NCBI RefSeq assembly: GCF_006539525.1
Contig: NZ_BJNE01000002.1
Span: forward strand, 349,645-413,644
Direction: 5' to 3'
DNA from: Glutamicibacter nicotianae
GTDB lineage: Bacteria; Actinomycetota; Actinomycetes; Actinomycetales; Micrococcaceae
Length of the DNA: 64,000 nt
Shown here piece by piece: positions 16,797 through 25,422 of the stretch. How positions within the stretch are numbered: position 1 is the first letter of the stretch; every line of letters begins with the position of its first letter. The notes under the pieces are model-generated. The model worked only from the letters and a program-made list of their open reading frames with translations. It ran no database searches and had not been told where the DNA came from. The position numbers were made by a program, and so were the translations under genes.

Positions 16797-16826
16797 CGTG
16801 GAGACCAGCTTTCGCTGGTCTCCACG
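16797..16826 (+). terminator. Rho-independent terminator after rlmN
   Basis: A perfect 13-bp stem (16797-16809 with 16814-16826) has a four-base TTTC loop and is followed by GTTCTTTA. It begins 7 bases after the rlmN stop. Confidence 0.88.
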
Positions 16827-16868
16827 GTTCTTTACCCGGATGCCTTCGAGCAGGAGGGCTGCACGTGG

Positions 16869-17369
16869 ATGTATGGTTCAACTATGGCCGTTTCAGACCC
16901 GATGTTCCTCGACAAGACCAATCCCGAGCTTTGGAACTCGATTGGCAGATTCTCCAAAGATGTCGCCAAGTCCTATCGCGCCGCCGGGATCAGCGACCGC
17001 ACCGCCGAGCTGGTCAATTTGCGCGTATCGCAGATCAATGGCTGCGCCTTCTGCCTGGACCTTCATGCGCGCAAGGCGCTGGATGCCGGCGAGAGCCTGC
17101 AGCGGATCACCCTGCTGCGCACCTGGGATGAATGCGGAGGGCTATTCACCGAAGAAGAATGCGCCGCATTGGCCATCGCCGAAGCTACCACTGGCCTTCC
17201 GAACCCCGAAGAGCGCATTGCTGCGGTGGCTTCGGCCCGGCTGGTGCTGAGCGATGAGCAGGTGGCCGCGATCCAATGGATCGCCATCGCCATGAATGCC
17301 TTCAACCGGATTTCCATCCTTTCGCGCCACCCGGTCAAGGAACGCGAACTGGACACCACGGGCAAATAG
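16869..17369 (+). CDS. Carboxymuconolactone decarboxylase / AhpD-like protein
   Basis: The 166-residue all-helical protein contains QINGCAFCLDLHARKAL, the CxxC-x3-H motif of alkylhydroperoxidase D-like proteins. These use the two cysteines in peroxide reduction or act in stress defence. ATG 16869 is taken because AGGAGGG ends ten bases upstream. The gene is monocistronic, bounded by the rlmN terminator and a bidirectional hairpin at its end. Confidence 0.85.
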   Translation: MYGSTMAVSDPMFLDKTNPELWNSIGRFSKDVAKSYRAAGISDRTAELVNLRVSQINGCAFCLDLHARKALDAGESLQRITLLRTWDECGGLFTEEECAALAIAEATTGLPNPEERIAAVASARLVLSDEQVAAIQWIAIAMNAFNRISILSRHPVKERELDTTGK

Positions 17370-17370
17370 C

Positions 17371-17409
17371 CAGAGGCCGCCGTGCCCCTTGGGGACACGA
17401 CGGCCTCTG
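17371..17409. terminator. Bidirectional terminator between convergent genes
   Basis: Arms 17371-17384 and 17396-17409 pair over 14 positions with one mismatch, and the loop itself can form CCCC/GGGG. It lies between the AhpD-like stop and the end of the minus-strand HicB-like gene. Confidence 0.75.
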
Positions 17410-17426
17410 CCGTGGATGCGTGCTGC

Positions 17427-17684
17427 CTACAGCTTTTCCTGCGGGCTTGTTGCGCGCACGGCTTCGGTGAACCGGCGCTCGAATTCTCCAGCGGAAACCA
17501 GTTCGCGCTCGACGCGGAACGAGGATTCCTCGATGCCCAGCACCGCTGCGATCAAGGAGCGGGTGTAGAGGGAGATCTTGCGGGACTTGCGGGTGGAAGT
17601 CACATGATCCAATTCGGGAACCCAGATGTTCCACCAGCCGGCTTCCTTGGCGACTACTGCCTTGAAAACGCGCTGTTCACTCAT
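17427..17684 (-). CDS. Small HicB-like protein
   Basis: The 85-residue protein has the pattern VFKAVVAKEAGWWNIWVPEL followed by a Thr/Ser-rich strand and an amphipathic helix, resembling the partial RNase H fold of HicB-type antitoxins. No HicA toxin gene and no helix-turn-helix domain are present next to it, so it is probably a solitary HicB-fold protein. Function is unknown. Confidence 0.65.
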   Translation of the reverse strand: MSEQRVFKAVVAKEAGWWNIWVPELDHVTSTRKSRKISLYTRSLIAAVLGIEESSFRVERELVSAGEFERRFTEAVRATSPQEKL

Positions 17685-17784
17685 GTCTCGTCCTGCTCCC
17701 TGCGCTGCTGCGCTCAGTGGCCTTTGCTCACTTCAATAGTCCACTACCTGCAGCCATGGCGACAAGTCGCCTGCTCCGCCAGAG

Positions 17785-19680
17785 CTACTTTGCCAGTGGC
17801 ACCCCGTCCTTGCCTACCGAGAAGCGCACGACATCGTCATAGGCCCGCCGCTCGGTCTTCTCCAGCTGGTACTGCGAATCCAGCAGCGGGAAGATATGCA
17901 CGGGGGTCAAGGTCAGCTCGGCGCCCTGCGCGGTATTGGCCACGTCGATCAGCAGGTGCCCGTAATGCAAGCCGCCGGAGACCAGCTGCGGAACGCCGTT
18001 GGCATCCTCGGCCCAGGTTTCCGGCTCATCGGCCGGGGCCGACCACTGCGAATGCGAGTTGAAGCGCAACGGCTCGTACCCGCCTTCGGCATTCTGCACC
18101 AGCTTCTCACCGCGCAGGCCATCGGCTGCCACTCCGACGTCATAGGAGTGGAAACCGCGTCCGTCGCCGTCGTCATCCACCCAGGAACGCTCGAACATCT
18201 CATCGTGGCCGGAGATCACAGCTGCGACTCCATGCTCCTCGAACATCGGGGTGTAGGCGCGCATCGCGGTGCCCGACTGGTTATCCGGGTGTTCATGGTT
18301 CGGCGGGGTGCCGTGCACGCCGTTGGAATAGGCTGAGTGGTGGAACTGGACCAGCACGATTTGGCCGTTGGCGCGTGCATCGGCCAGTTGCTTCTCGGCC
18401 CATTCCCACTGCGCCGAGGCGGCATCCATATTCGGCAGGTCGACGTCCTGCTCGGTAGTGCCGGGGAACAGTTCCTTGAAGCCCTGGACATAGGATTCGA
18501 AAGTGAACTCGCCCTGGGTATCGGTGGACAGCTTCGCCGCGTCCATATTCGTGTCATCGCCCGAGAACTTCTCCCCGGACAGCTGGCCGGTCCGGGTGTT
18601 CTCGTCCGGGCGGCCGTTGGTGGAATCCAAGGTCAGCACGGTGACCGGTCCGTGATCCACCCGGTAGTACGAGCCCTTGTACTCGGGGTGCTGTGGATCC
18701 TGCGGCAGCGAGAAGTAATCCAGGAAGCGGTTGCGCGAGATGACCGCGGGAGTACGGTCGGCGTCCGTGCCGTAGCCGCCGTTCAGCGCGGCATAGGTTT
18801 CCCAGTTGCCCAGCGCCGGAAGCAGCGGGACATTGGAGGCCAGGTCCGAATGCTCCCCGGCCACATGGCTGAAGAACTCATCCCAGGCCGGCTGGTAGCC
18901 CGAACCCTGGGTGAGGTCGCCAGCCATCATGACCAGGTCCGGATCGGCGGCCTGGATGTGCTTGAGGTTCTCGTTGAAGGCGGTGGACTGGTCCAGCGGG
19001 TAGCGCAGGGTCGGCTGGCCGTAGCGGGTGGTCATGCCGAACTCCTGGTCCCAGGCAGATCCGGCACCCGGGCGCTGCAGCGAATCCGCGGTGTAGCCGT
19101 TGACCGGAGAGAGCTCCCATTCGCGATGCTCGGTGCGTCCGCGCGGCTCGGTCTCGGAATCGGAGAACGCGATGATGCGCACGTTCTTCCAGGCCTCGCC
19201 CTTGGGCGCCGTCTTGAAGGCGGCGCTGTGCGTTTCGCCGGACTGGGTCACCGTGTAATTGTAGGTCTTTCCCGGCTTGAGATCCTCGAAGGTCACCGAG
19301 TGCTTGTAGTTCGAATTCGACTTCAGCCACGAGCCCTGCTCCAAGCCAGCGATCTGCTCATCGAGCTCGGCCTGGGTGTATTCCATGAGATCCAGGTATG
19401 CCGGCTCGCTGCTCTGCTGGCCGGACTTGCCCAGGCCCGGTCCGCTCATGCTGATGGTGCCCGGCTCATCGGTTTCGCTGATCCAGTTGATGGTCATCGA
19501 GGTGGAAGAAGGAGCTTGCAGATATGGCAATACGCGGAACCCCGGTGAGGGGTCCTTGGCAACTGCCGCTGGAAGGGCAGCAGCCGCGGTTGCAGGCGAG
19601 GCTGCCGCTCCGGCGGTTGGCGCCAGGGCCAGGGGGAGCAATACTGCGGCGGCCAGGGCGGCTGAGAGTGGCTTGTTCAT
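17785..19680 (-). CDS. Secreted purple-acid-phosphatase-like metallophosphoesterase
   Basis: The 631-residue protein has an N-terminal signal peptide (about 1-26), an FN3-like PAP N-terminal domain (about 45-160) and a calcineurin-like phosphoesterase domain. Metal-site motifs are visible as MMAGDLTQ, VLVQFHHSAYS and VISGHDEMFER. The usual GNHE is GNWE here, and the usual GHxH is GHDE, so the site is altered. It is probably exported by Sec and acts on an extracellular phosphoester. A monocistronic arrangement is likely. Confidence 0.82.
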   Translation of the reverse strand: MNKPLSAALAAAVLLPLALAPTAGAAASPATAAAALPAAVAKDPSPGFRVLPYLQAPSSTSMTINWISETDEPGTISMSGPGLGKSGQQSSEPAYLDLMEYTQAELDEQIAGLEQGSWLKSNSNYKHSVTFEDLKPGKTYNYTVTQSGETHSAAFKTAPKGEAWKNVRIIAFSDSETEPRGRTEHREWELSPVNGYTADSLQRPGAGSAWDQEFGMTTRYGQPTLRYPLDQSTAFNENLKHIQAADPDLVMMAGDLTQGSGYQPAWDEFFSHVAGEHSDLASNVPLLPALGNWETYAALNGGYGTDADRTPAVISRNRFLDYFSLPQDPQHPEYKGSYYRVDHGPVTVLTLDSTNGRPDENTRTGQLSGEKFSGDDTNMDAAKLSTDTQGEFTFESYVQGFKELFPGTTEQDVDLPNMDAASAQWEWAEKQLADARANGQIVLVQFHHSAYSNGVHGTPPNHEHPDNQSGTAMRAYTPMFEEHGVAAVISGHDEMFERSWVDDDGDGRGFHSYDVGVAADGLRGEKLVQNAEGGYEPLRFNSHSQWSAPADEPETWAEDANGVPQLVSGGLHYGHLLIDVANTAQGAELTLTPVHIFPLLDSQYQLEKTERRAYDDVVRFSVGKDGVPLAK

Positions 19681-19919
19681 GGTTCGTTCTCCTGTGCGAG
19701 GTGTCGCCTACAATAGGCGGATACCTCGAGGATGCTCGGGGCGAATGCCCCAACGGTTGACGGGAGGCAAACGGAGGGTGAACCGGGGCAGTGAGCCTGC
19801 TCACCGGCTTCCGGTGGGCGCAATGCCACGCTGGAGCCGATAGCCTTGAAGCAGATAGCGCAGAAGGCCGCGGCGAGGATGCTGTGGTTCTTCGATGCCT
19901 GCGGAAAGAAGGACAAACA

Positions 19920-21116
19920 GTGCAAGCTTCCCAGCGTTCCAAGGTAGCTCCCTTTGAAGTGATGCAGATCGTTGACCAGGTCGCCACGATGCGTGCCGCG
20001 GGGCACGACGTGATCTCCTTGTGCGTCGGAGAACCCGGCGGCGGTGCGCCAGCGGCGGTCAATGAGCTGGCCGCCCAGCTGCATTCCGGGCACGCCGACT
20101 TCGGGTACACCTCCACCGCGGGCCTGCTCGAAACCCGCCAGGTTCTGTCCGAGCACTACCTCGATACCTATGGGGTGCAGATTCCGGCCAAGAACTTCGT
20201 GATGACCACAGGGTCCTCCGGAGCCTTCCAGCTCGCGTTCCTGGCGGCCTTCGACGCTGGAGACGTGGTGGCGCTGGCCCGCCCCGGCTACCCGGCCTAC
20301 GCCAATATCCTCCGGGCCCTCGGGCTGGAAGTGGTGGACCTGCCCACCGGTGCGGCACAGCGTTTCCAGCCCACCGTGCAGCTGCTCGAAGCGGCCAAGA
20401 AGGAGCATGGCCGCCTGGACGGGCTGGTGATCGCCTCGCCGAATAATCCCACCGGAACCATGTTCAGCGCCCAGGAGCTCAAGGACCTGGCCAGCTGGTG
20501 CGAAGCCAATGACGTGCGGCTGGTCAGCGACGAAATCTATCACGGCATCGAGTTCGTCCCAGAGCGCAAGGGGCACACCTCGTGGGAGTTCTCCCGCACT
20601 TCCATCGTGGTCTCCTCCTTCTCCAAATACTGGGGGATGACCGGCTGGCGCCTGGGCTGGATGATCGTGCCCGATGATCTGGTGGCCACCGTTGACGCGC
20701 TGGCCTCGAACCTTGCGCTGTGCGCTCCGGCGCCGGCGCAGCGCGCGGTCGTGGCAGCCTTCGAGAAGCAGAGCCTGGATGAAGCCAATGAGCGCGTGGC
20801 CGAGTTCGCCCGCACCCGGGCCCACGTGCTTGAGCACCTGGGCAGCCTGGGGATCAGCGAGGCGGCGCCCGCCGATGGTGCCTTCTACCTCTATGGCCGT
20901 TTGGCACCCGAAGTGCTGGAACTTTTCGGTTCTGCGGGGCAGTACTGCCAAGCGGTTTTGGAACACGCGCACGTGGCGCTGACCCCGGGAGGCGACTTCG
21001 ATCCGTTCGAGGGGCACCTGTTCATCCGCTTGTCGTTCGCGGCCGGATACGAGCGCGTGGCAGAAGCAGTGGAACGCGTAGCGGCATTCCTCCGCCAGAG
21101 CCTGGCAGGCAGCTAG
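19920..21116 (+). CDS. Class I/II PLP-dependent aminotransferase
   Basis: The 398-residue fold-type I aminotransferase shows SPNNPTGT (about 173-180), VSDEIYHGIEF and the PLP-lysine motif SSFSKYWGMTGWRLGW (Lys near 229). The closest type is the aspartate/aromatic aminotransferase group; the substrate is not resolved. GTG 19920 is chosen over longer frames because AAGGA lies just upstream and the conserved core starts within 15 residues. A strong hairpin follows the stop. Confidence 0.88.
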   Translation: MQASQRSKVAPFEVMQIVDQVATMRAAGHDVISLCVGEPGGGAPAAVNELAAQLHSGHADFGYTSTAGLLETRQVLSEHYLDTYGVQIPAKNFVMTTGSSGAFQLAFLAAFDAGDVVALARPGYPAYANILRALGLEVVDLPTGAAQRFQPTVQLLEAAKKEHGRLDGLVIASPNNPTGTMFSAQELKDLASWCEANDVRLVSDEIYHGIEFVPERKGHTSWEFSRTSIVVSSFSKYWGMTGWRLGWMIVPDDLVATVDALASNLALCAPAPAQRAVVAAFEKQSLDEANERVAEFARTRAHVLEHLGSLGISEAAPADGAFYLYGRLAPEVLELFGSAGQYCQAVLEHAHVALTPGGDFDPFEGHLFIRLSFAAGYERVAEAVERVAAFLRQSLAGS

Positions 21117-21166
21117 ATATCCACAGCTGGTGAGCTTGGCGCGGTGCGCGGTGCTTGAACCACAGA

Positions 21167-21205
21167 CAGTTGAAGGCAGTAGCGAAACACTACTGCCTTC
21201 AACTG
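21167..21205 (+). terminator. 16-bp perfect hairpin after the aminotransferase gene
   Basis: Arms 21167-21182 and 21190-21205 are perfectly complementary with a seven-base loop. The sequence continues CTTTAAGGAG, so the 3' side runs straight into the ribosome-binding site of the DUF2695 gene. A terminator role for the upstream gene is most likely, with a possible effect on the downstream gene. Confidence 0.75.
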
Positions 21206-21221
21206 CTTTAAGGAGCCACCC

Positions 21222-21578
21222 ATGCCCGCGGTACTCGAACCCGTCGACCATGAATGCCTTGCCTGCTTCCTCTATCGGGCCCTGAGAGCCCAAGGGTGCG
21301 GCGGGACCCATCTCTTCCTGCTGGCCTATCGCGACGAGAGTGCCCCGCGGGCTACCGCGGTGGAACGGAAGATGCAGCTGCTGGGCGGTTACTGCGATTG
21401 CGAAGTGCTGGCCAATGCCATCCGCCCGATCACGCGCGAGGCAAGCAACGCCTTGGAAGACGAGGTGGATCTTGTCTGCAAAGGAGTACGCCGCGGCACA
21501 ACCCAACCTTGTGAACATTGGTTGATGCGCCGCGGCGTACAGTGGGGTGGCGGACAATTCCGCCGGAGAAGTGCTTGA
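21222..21578 (+). CDS. DUF2695-family protein
   Basis: The 118-residue protein contains HECLACFLYRAL, an SAPRATAVERKM stretch and GGYCDCEVLAN, the signature of DUF2695. The Cys pairs suggest a metal or redox site. A second block with EHW and a basic tail is outside the usual domain. AAGGAG precedes ATG 21222. Function is unknown in the family. Confidence 0.75.
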   Translation: MPAVLEPVDHECLACFLYRALRAQGCGGTHLFLLAYRDESAPRATAVERKMQLLGGYCDCEVLANAIRPITREASNALEDEVDLVCKGVRRGTTQPCEHWLMRRGVQWGGGQFRRRSA

Positions 21579-21581
21579 AAA

Positions 21582-22286
21582 TCAGTCTTCGATGGTCTTG
21601 CTCTTCGGCTTGCGTGCCTTGAGCAGTTCGACACCGATGGGGATGACCGAGATGAGGACGATCAGGATGAAGATCAGGTCGATGTTCTCTTCGATCCACG
21701 TGAACTGTCCCAGCCAGTAGCCCAGCAAGGTGACACCGATACCCCACAGGGCTGCGCCGATCAGGTTGTAGAAGACGAAGGTCTTGTGGTTCATCTTCGC
21801 AACGCCAGCGATTACCGGGACGAAGGTGCGGACGATCGGCACGAAGCGTGCAAGGATCACCGCGCGGCCGCCGAACTTCTCGAAGAACTCGTGGGCGCGT
21901 TCAACGTTCTGCTGCGAGAAGAAGCGGGAATCCGGCTTCTTGAAGATGGCAGGACCAGTTTTCTTGCCAATGATGTAACCGGTCTGGTCGCCGGCGAAGG
22001 CGCAGACGAAAATCGCGGCGCAGAAGAGCCACAGCGGGATGTGGATGGTGCCGGTGGCGATGAGCATGCCAACGGTGAAGAGCATCGAATCACCAGGCAG
22101 GAAGAATCCCACCAGCAAGCCGGTCTCAGCGAAGACAATGGCACACACCAGCAGCAGAACCCATGGGCCGAGCGCAGGGTTGTTCAGGAAGACGGCAGGG
22201 TTCAACCAGTCGGGCAGGAATGCCGCGCCCATGGTCGGGGCCGCGTAATCGGTCACAAGGGAAAGAAACGAAGAATGATCTAGCAC
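21582..22286 (-). CDS. DedA-family membrane protein
   Basis: The 234-residue protein contains the DedA features FAETGLLVGFFLPGDSMLF, GRAVILARFVPIVRTFVPVIAG and the GALLWG-like NLIGAALWG, with four to five hydrophobic segments. DedA/DUF membrane proteins are implicated in undecaprenyl- or phospholipid flipping and membrane homeostasis. GTG 22286 has AGGA eight bases upstream; longer frames run into an unrelated region. It is convergent with DUF2695, three bases away. Confidence 0.88.
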   Translation of the reverse strand: MLDHSSFLSLVTDYAAPTMGAAFLPDWLNPAVFLNNPALGPWVLLLVCAIVFAETGLLVGFFLPGDSMLFTVGMLIATGTIHIPLWLFCAAIFVCAFAGDQTGYIIGKKTGPAIFKKPDSRFFSQQNVERAHEFFEKFGGRAVILARFVPIVRTFVPVIAGVAKMNHKTFVFYNLIGAALWGIGVTLLGYWLGQFTWIEENIDLIFILIVLISVIPIGVELLKARKPKSKTIED

Positions 22287-22601
22287 AGCAAAAATCCTAC
22301 GGGAATACGCTGTGAGTTTCCCAGAGAGGAATCCGTAACGTCTGATGGGGGATAACCCGACCACAAGGGCGGAAATCTCCAATTTGTTCGTTGACCCGGT
22401 GGATCATGGCATTTCCCAGGGCCTGCATCACGAGGCGAAGGCGCATCGCGCAGCGGCGAGTTGCCAAGCTCACAGCAGGTTTCCAAGCATTGATCAGCAT
22501 AGTTGCGTCGGGAAACTGGTTTCAGTCCATGACAACGGTCATGGGCAACCCATGACTTTCTGCTCTTCTGCCTACCTGGCAAACGGAGAAAACTGGGAGT
22601 C
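22287..22601. other. Divergent intergenic region dedA / ABC-transporter operon
   Basis: About 315 bases with no supported gene; short frames here have no Shine-Dalgarno sequence or homology pattern. The right end holds an operator-like double palindrome (22529-22556) and the ribosome-binding site GGGAG before ATG 22602. Confidence 0.5.
22529..22556. promoter_or_regulatory. Operator-like overlapping palindromes, ATGAC/GTCAT
   Basis: ATGAC-N4-GTCAT (22529-22542) overlaps a perfect GTCATGGG-CAA-CCCATGAC dyad (22538-22556), giving three half-sites in alternate orientation. It lies 46 bases upstream of the ABC-transporter start, where the NarL-type regulator encoded in the same operon could autoregulate. 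Confidence 0.5.
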
Positions 22602-23519
22602 ATGGAAACGCTGACTAAAACCAATGCAGTTTCGCTCAGCGGCTTGAAGAAGACCTTCTCAACGCCGCGCAGCAAGGTCGAAGCCGTCAAGGGCATCGAC
22701 CTGCAGATCCAGACCGGTCAGATCGTGGCCTTCTTGGGGCCCAACGGAGCCGGCAAGACAACAACCGTGGACATGATCCTCGGCCTGACCCAGCCCACCG
22801 AGGGATCGGCCCAGATCCTCGGCTTGGACCCGCGCCAGGCGGTCCTGGCTGGCAGGGTCTCGGCAGTGCTGCAAACCGGCGGGCTGTTGCGCGACATGAC
22901 CGTCAAGGAAACGGTGTCGGTCATCGCCCACATGCATGAGCAGGCAGATCGCATTGGTGAGGTCATGGAACGCACCGGACTGGACAAGATCGCCAAGCGG
23001 CGCGTGGGCAAATGCTCGGGCGGCGAGCAGCAGCGCATCAAGTTCGCTTTGGCGTTGCTGCCGGATCCGGATGTGCTGATCCTCGATGAGCCTACTGCAG
23101 GGATGGACGTGATGGCCCGCCGGGATTTCTGGGCCGCAATGCGCGTCGAAGCCACCGAAGGACGCACCGTCATCTTCGCCACGCACTATTTGGAAGAAGC
23201 GCAGAACTTCGCAGAACGCACCGTGCTGATGAACCACGGGCTCATCGTCGCCGACGGCGCCACCGAGGATCTGCGCAAGCTCATCTCCGGACGCGCCGTC
23301 AGCGCTTCCTTCCCCTCGGCCGAGCATGCCGAACGGGCCGCCGCCTCCAGCGATTCGGTGCAGGTGGCTGAACGCAATGGCTTGCGCTTCGCCTTCCGCA
23401 GCTCCGACTCCGACAGCTTCGCAGCCGCCCTGCTGACCGAGTACCAAGGCTACGACCTGGAAATTTCCTCGCCGAGCCTCGAGGACGCCTTCATCCAACT
23501 GACCAAGGACCCATCATGA
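22602..23519 (+). CDS. ABC transporter ATP-binding protein
   Basis: The 305-residue ATPase contains Walker A GPNGAGKTTT (about 48-57), Q-loop VLQTGGLL, signature CSGGEQQR (in place of LSGGQ), Walker B VLILDEPTAGMD and the H-loop ATHYLEEA. The C-terminal ~80 residues form the accessory domain of DrrA/NatA-like exporters. Together with the overlapping permease it makes an ABC-2 exporter. Linkage to a two-component system suggests a role in lipid, membrane-stress or antibiotic response. Confidence 0.92.
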   Translation: METLTKTNAVSLSGLKKTFSTPRSKVEAVKGIDLQIQTGQIVAFLGPNGAGKTTTVDMILGLTQPTEGSAQILGLDPRQAVLAGRVSAVLQTGGLLRDMTVKETVSVIAHMHEQADRIGEVMERTGLDKIAKRRVGKCSGGEQQRIKFALALLPDPDVLILDEPTAGMDVMARRDFWAAMRVEATEGRTVIFATHYLEEAQNFAERTVLMNHGLIVADGATEDLRKLISGRAVSASFPSAEHAERAAASSDSVQVAERNGLRFAFRSSDSDSFAAALLTEYQGYDLEISSPSLEDAFIQLTKDPS

Positions 23520-24271
23520 TGAGCACCTACATCCGCGTGGAATTCGCGCGGCACTTCCGCGATGGATACAACCTGATCTTTGCCCTGCTGCTGCCCGCGG
23601 CAATGTACATCCTGTTCGGCAGCATCCCCAGCTACACCGAGTTCGAGCTGGGAGCCGGTAATGTGAAGTTCTATCTGATGATTTCCATGGCGGCCTACGG
23701 AGCGGCAGTCAGCACCGTGGCCATCGCTGGCACCGTGGCCACCGAGACCATGCAGGGGTGGGGCCGGCAAATTTCGCTGACAAAAATGCCGCCGAGCATG
23801 TTCGTCAGCAGCAAGATGATCGTCGCGGCCACCGTTGCCGGCGCCTCGGCAGCGCTCGTCTTCGCCCTCGGGGCCGCTACCGGAGCCGAAGCGCAAGAAG
23901 GCTGGATCTGGGCCGCGAGCTACCTGATCATCCTGCTCGGTGCCATGATCTTCGCCTGCTACGGGATCGGGGTGGGCATGGCGTTCAAATCCGAATCGGC
24001 CCTGGGCCTGGCCTCGGGACTGATGGTGTTCTTCGCCTTCTTCGGCAACGTGTTCATGCCTCTGGAAGGAGGCATGCTCGACGCGGCCCGCTTCACCCCG
24101 ATGTATGGCTACGTCGCGCTGGCCCGCTACCCATTGCTCAAGGACATGCCTGCCGGGGTCGATATGGCACCGGATGCGTTGTGGATCCCAACCGCTAACC
24201 TAGTTGCATGGGCACTCATCTTCGTTCTCTTCGCGGTCTTCGCCACCCGCAAGGCCAAGGCGCGCCAGTGA
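23516..24271 (+). CDS. ABC-2-type permease
   Basis: The 251-residue membrane protein has six hydrophobic segments (roughly 20-38, 55-80, 100-125, 140-160, 165-185 and 220-240), the topology of ABC-2 permeases. It overlaps the ATPase stop by 4 bp (ATGA) and the histidine kinase start by 4 bp. The pair likely pumps a hydrophobic compound outwards. An alternative start is the second of two tandem ATGs (23519). Confidence 0.9.
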   Translation: MMSTYIRVEFARHFRDGYNLIFALLLPAAMYILFGSIPSYTEFELGAGNVKFYLMISMAAYGAAVSTVAIAGTVATETMQGWGRQISLTKMPPSMFVSSKMIVAATVAGASAALVFALGAATGAEAQEGWIWAASYLIILLGAMIFACYGIGVGMAFKSESALGLASGLMVFFAFFGNVFMPLEGGMLDAARFTPMYGYVALARYPLLKDMPAGVDMAPDALWIPTANLVAWALIFVLFAVFATRKAKARQ

Positions 24272-25422
24272 GCCCACGCCAGCCTGGCCCCGCGCCAGCG
24301 GACGACCCGCTCTGCGGCCTCGACGAAGACCAGAAATTCTGGGATCGCCGAGGCTGGCTGGTGGCCGGGGTCTGGGTGATCTTCCTGGTCTTCCCGGTGC
24401 TGGACCTGCTCGTCGAGGACTATGCGCTGCCCACCCGGATCATCGGCTTGGTGCTGATTGCCCTCTTCGCCGCCGTGTATTTGCAGTCCTATTCGAAATT
24501 CTCCTCGAAGATCGGGCAGGGCGGAACCAGTGCTCGCCGGGCGCATGTGAACTTCCTGGTGCTCTGCGCGATTATTGTGCTGGGCATCCCGGTCGTCGGG
24601 TTGACTACCATGGGGCTTTTCCCCTTCATCACCTCTTTCGCGATCTTCCTGCTGGGCAGGAGGTGGGCCATCGCGGCCTACTCGGCCGTGGGGGTGCTCA
24701 GCTTCGCGTTGCCGATCATCTTCGGGCAGTTCATGGACGCGATCTTCCTGATCGGCCTGAACCTGGTGCTGATGGTGGTGTATGCGATTACCGTGGCGGC
24801 CATCCGGCGCTCGACCGTAGCGGAAAAGATGCGCAGCGACTACCTGCTGGTCGCCGAACAGGAACGCGTTGCCCGGGACGTGCATGATGGGATCGGCCAT
24901 TCGCTGACCGCATTGAACCTGAAGGCGCAGCTGGCCCTGCGCCTGCTGGACCAGGAGCAGTACGCCCAGGCCCGCGGCGAACTGGAACAGCTCAGCGCCT
25001 TGGCCGTCGATGCGCTGGACTCCGTTCGCACCACGGTGCAGGGGCTTAGCCGCCAGGACCTGGCCGCGGAATTGGCTGAGCTGAGGCAGGCCTGCAACGA
25101 CAACAACCTCGAATTCACGGTGGCCGGATCCGCCGAGCAGGTCCCGATGCAGCTGCGTTCGCATGTGGCATGGATCCTGCGCGAAGCGGTCACCAATGTA
25201 CTGCGCCATGCGCACGCCAGCAGGATCGTGCTGCAGCTGGAACCCGAACACGTCAGCATCGAAGATGACGGCGACGGGCTGCAGGCCAGCACGCCCGGCC
25301 ACGGGATCCGCGGAATGCAGGAGCGTGCCAAGCAGTTCGGCGCCAGCTGCACGGTGGGGGCCTCGCGGCTGGGCGGAACCAGTGTGCAGGTAGCCTTTGC
25401 GGCAGAGGGGAACGCCCGATGA
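24268..25422 (+). CDS. DesK-like sensor histidine kinase
   Basis: The 384-residue sensor has five to six N-terminal transmembrane helices (about 28-175). A HisKA_3 dimerisation domain with ARDVHDGIGHSLTALNLKA carries the phospho-His, and a HATPase domain follows (EAVTNVLRHAHA, the N-box; DDGDGL; GIRGMQERA). The membrane-embedded sensor without a large extracellular loop suggests a membrane or ligand-in-bilayer signal as in DesK. GTG 24268 overlaps the permease stop. Confidence 0.92.
   Translation: MSPRQPGPAPADDPLCGLDEDQKFWDRRGWLVAGVWVIFLVFPVLDLLVEDYALPTRIIGLVLIALFAAVYLQSYSKFSSKIGQGGTSARRAHVNFLVLCAIIVLGIPVVGLTTMGLFPFITSFAIFLLGRRWAIAAYSAVGVLSFALPIIFGQFMDAIFLIGLNLVLMVVYAITVAAIRRSTVAEKMRSDYLLVAEQERVARDVHDGIGHSLTALNLKAQLALRLLDQEQYAQARGELEQLSALAVDALDSVRTTVQGLSRQDLAAELAELRQACNDNNLEFTVAGSAEQVPMQLRSHVAWILREAVTNVLRHAHASRIVLQLEPEHVSIEDDGDGLQASTPGHGIRGMQERAKQFGASCTVGASRLGGTSVQVAFAAEGNAR

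Noticed and set aside
15449..16825. Long antisense frame across rlmN
   Set aside because: It mirrors the G/C-ending codons of rlmN, encodes no recognisable domain and has no ribosome-binding site.
19677..21557. 626-codon minus-strand frame across the aminotransferase and DUF2695
   Set aside because: Antisense shadow of two recognisable plus-strand genes; composition is low complexity with no motif.
22345..22614. 89-codon plus-strand frame before the ABC ATPase
   Set aside because: It overlaps the operator and the ATPase start, has no ribosome-binding site and no family pattern.
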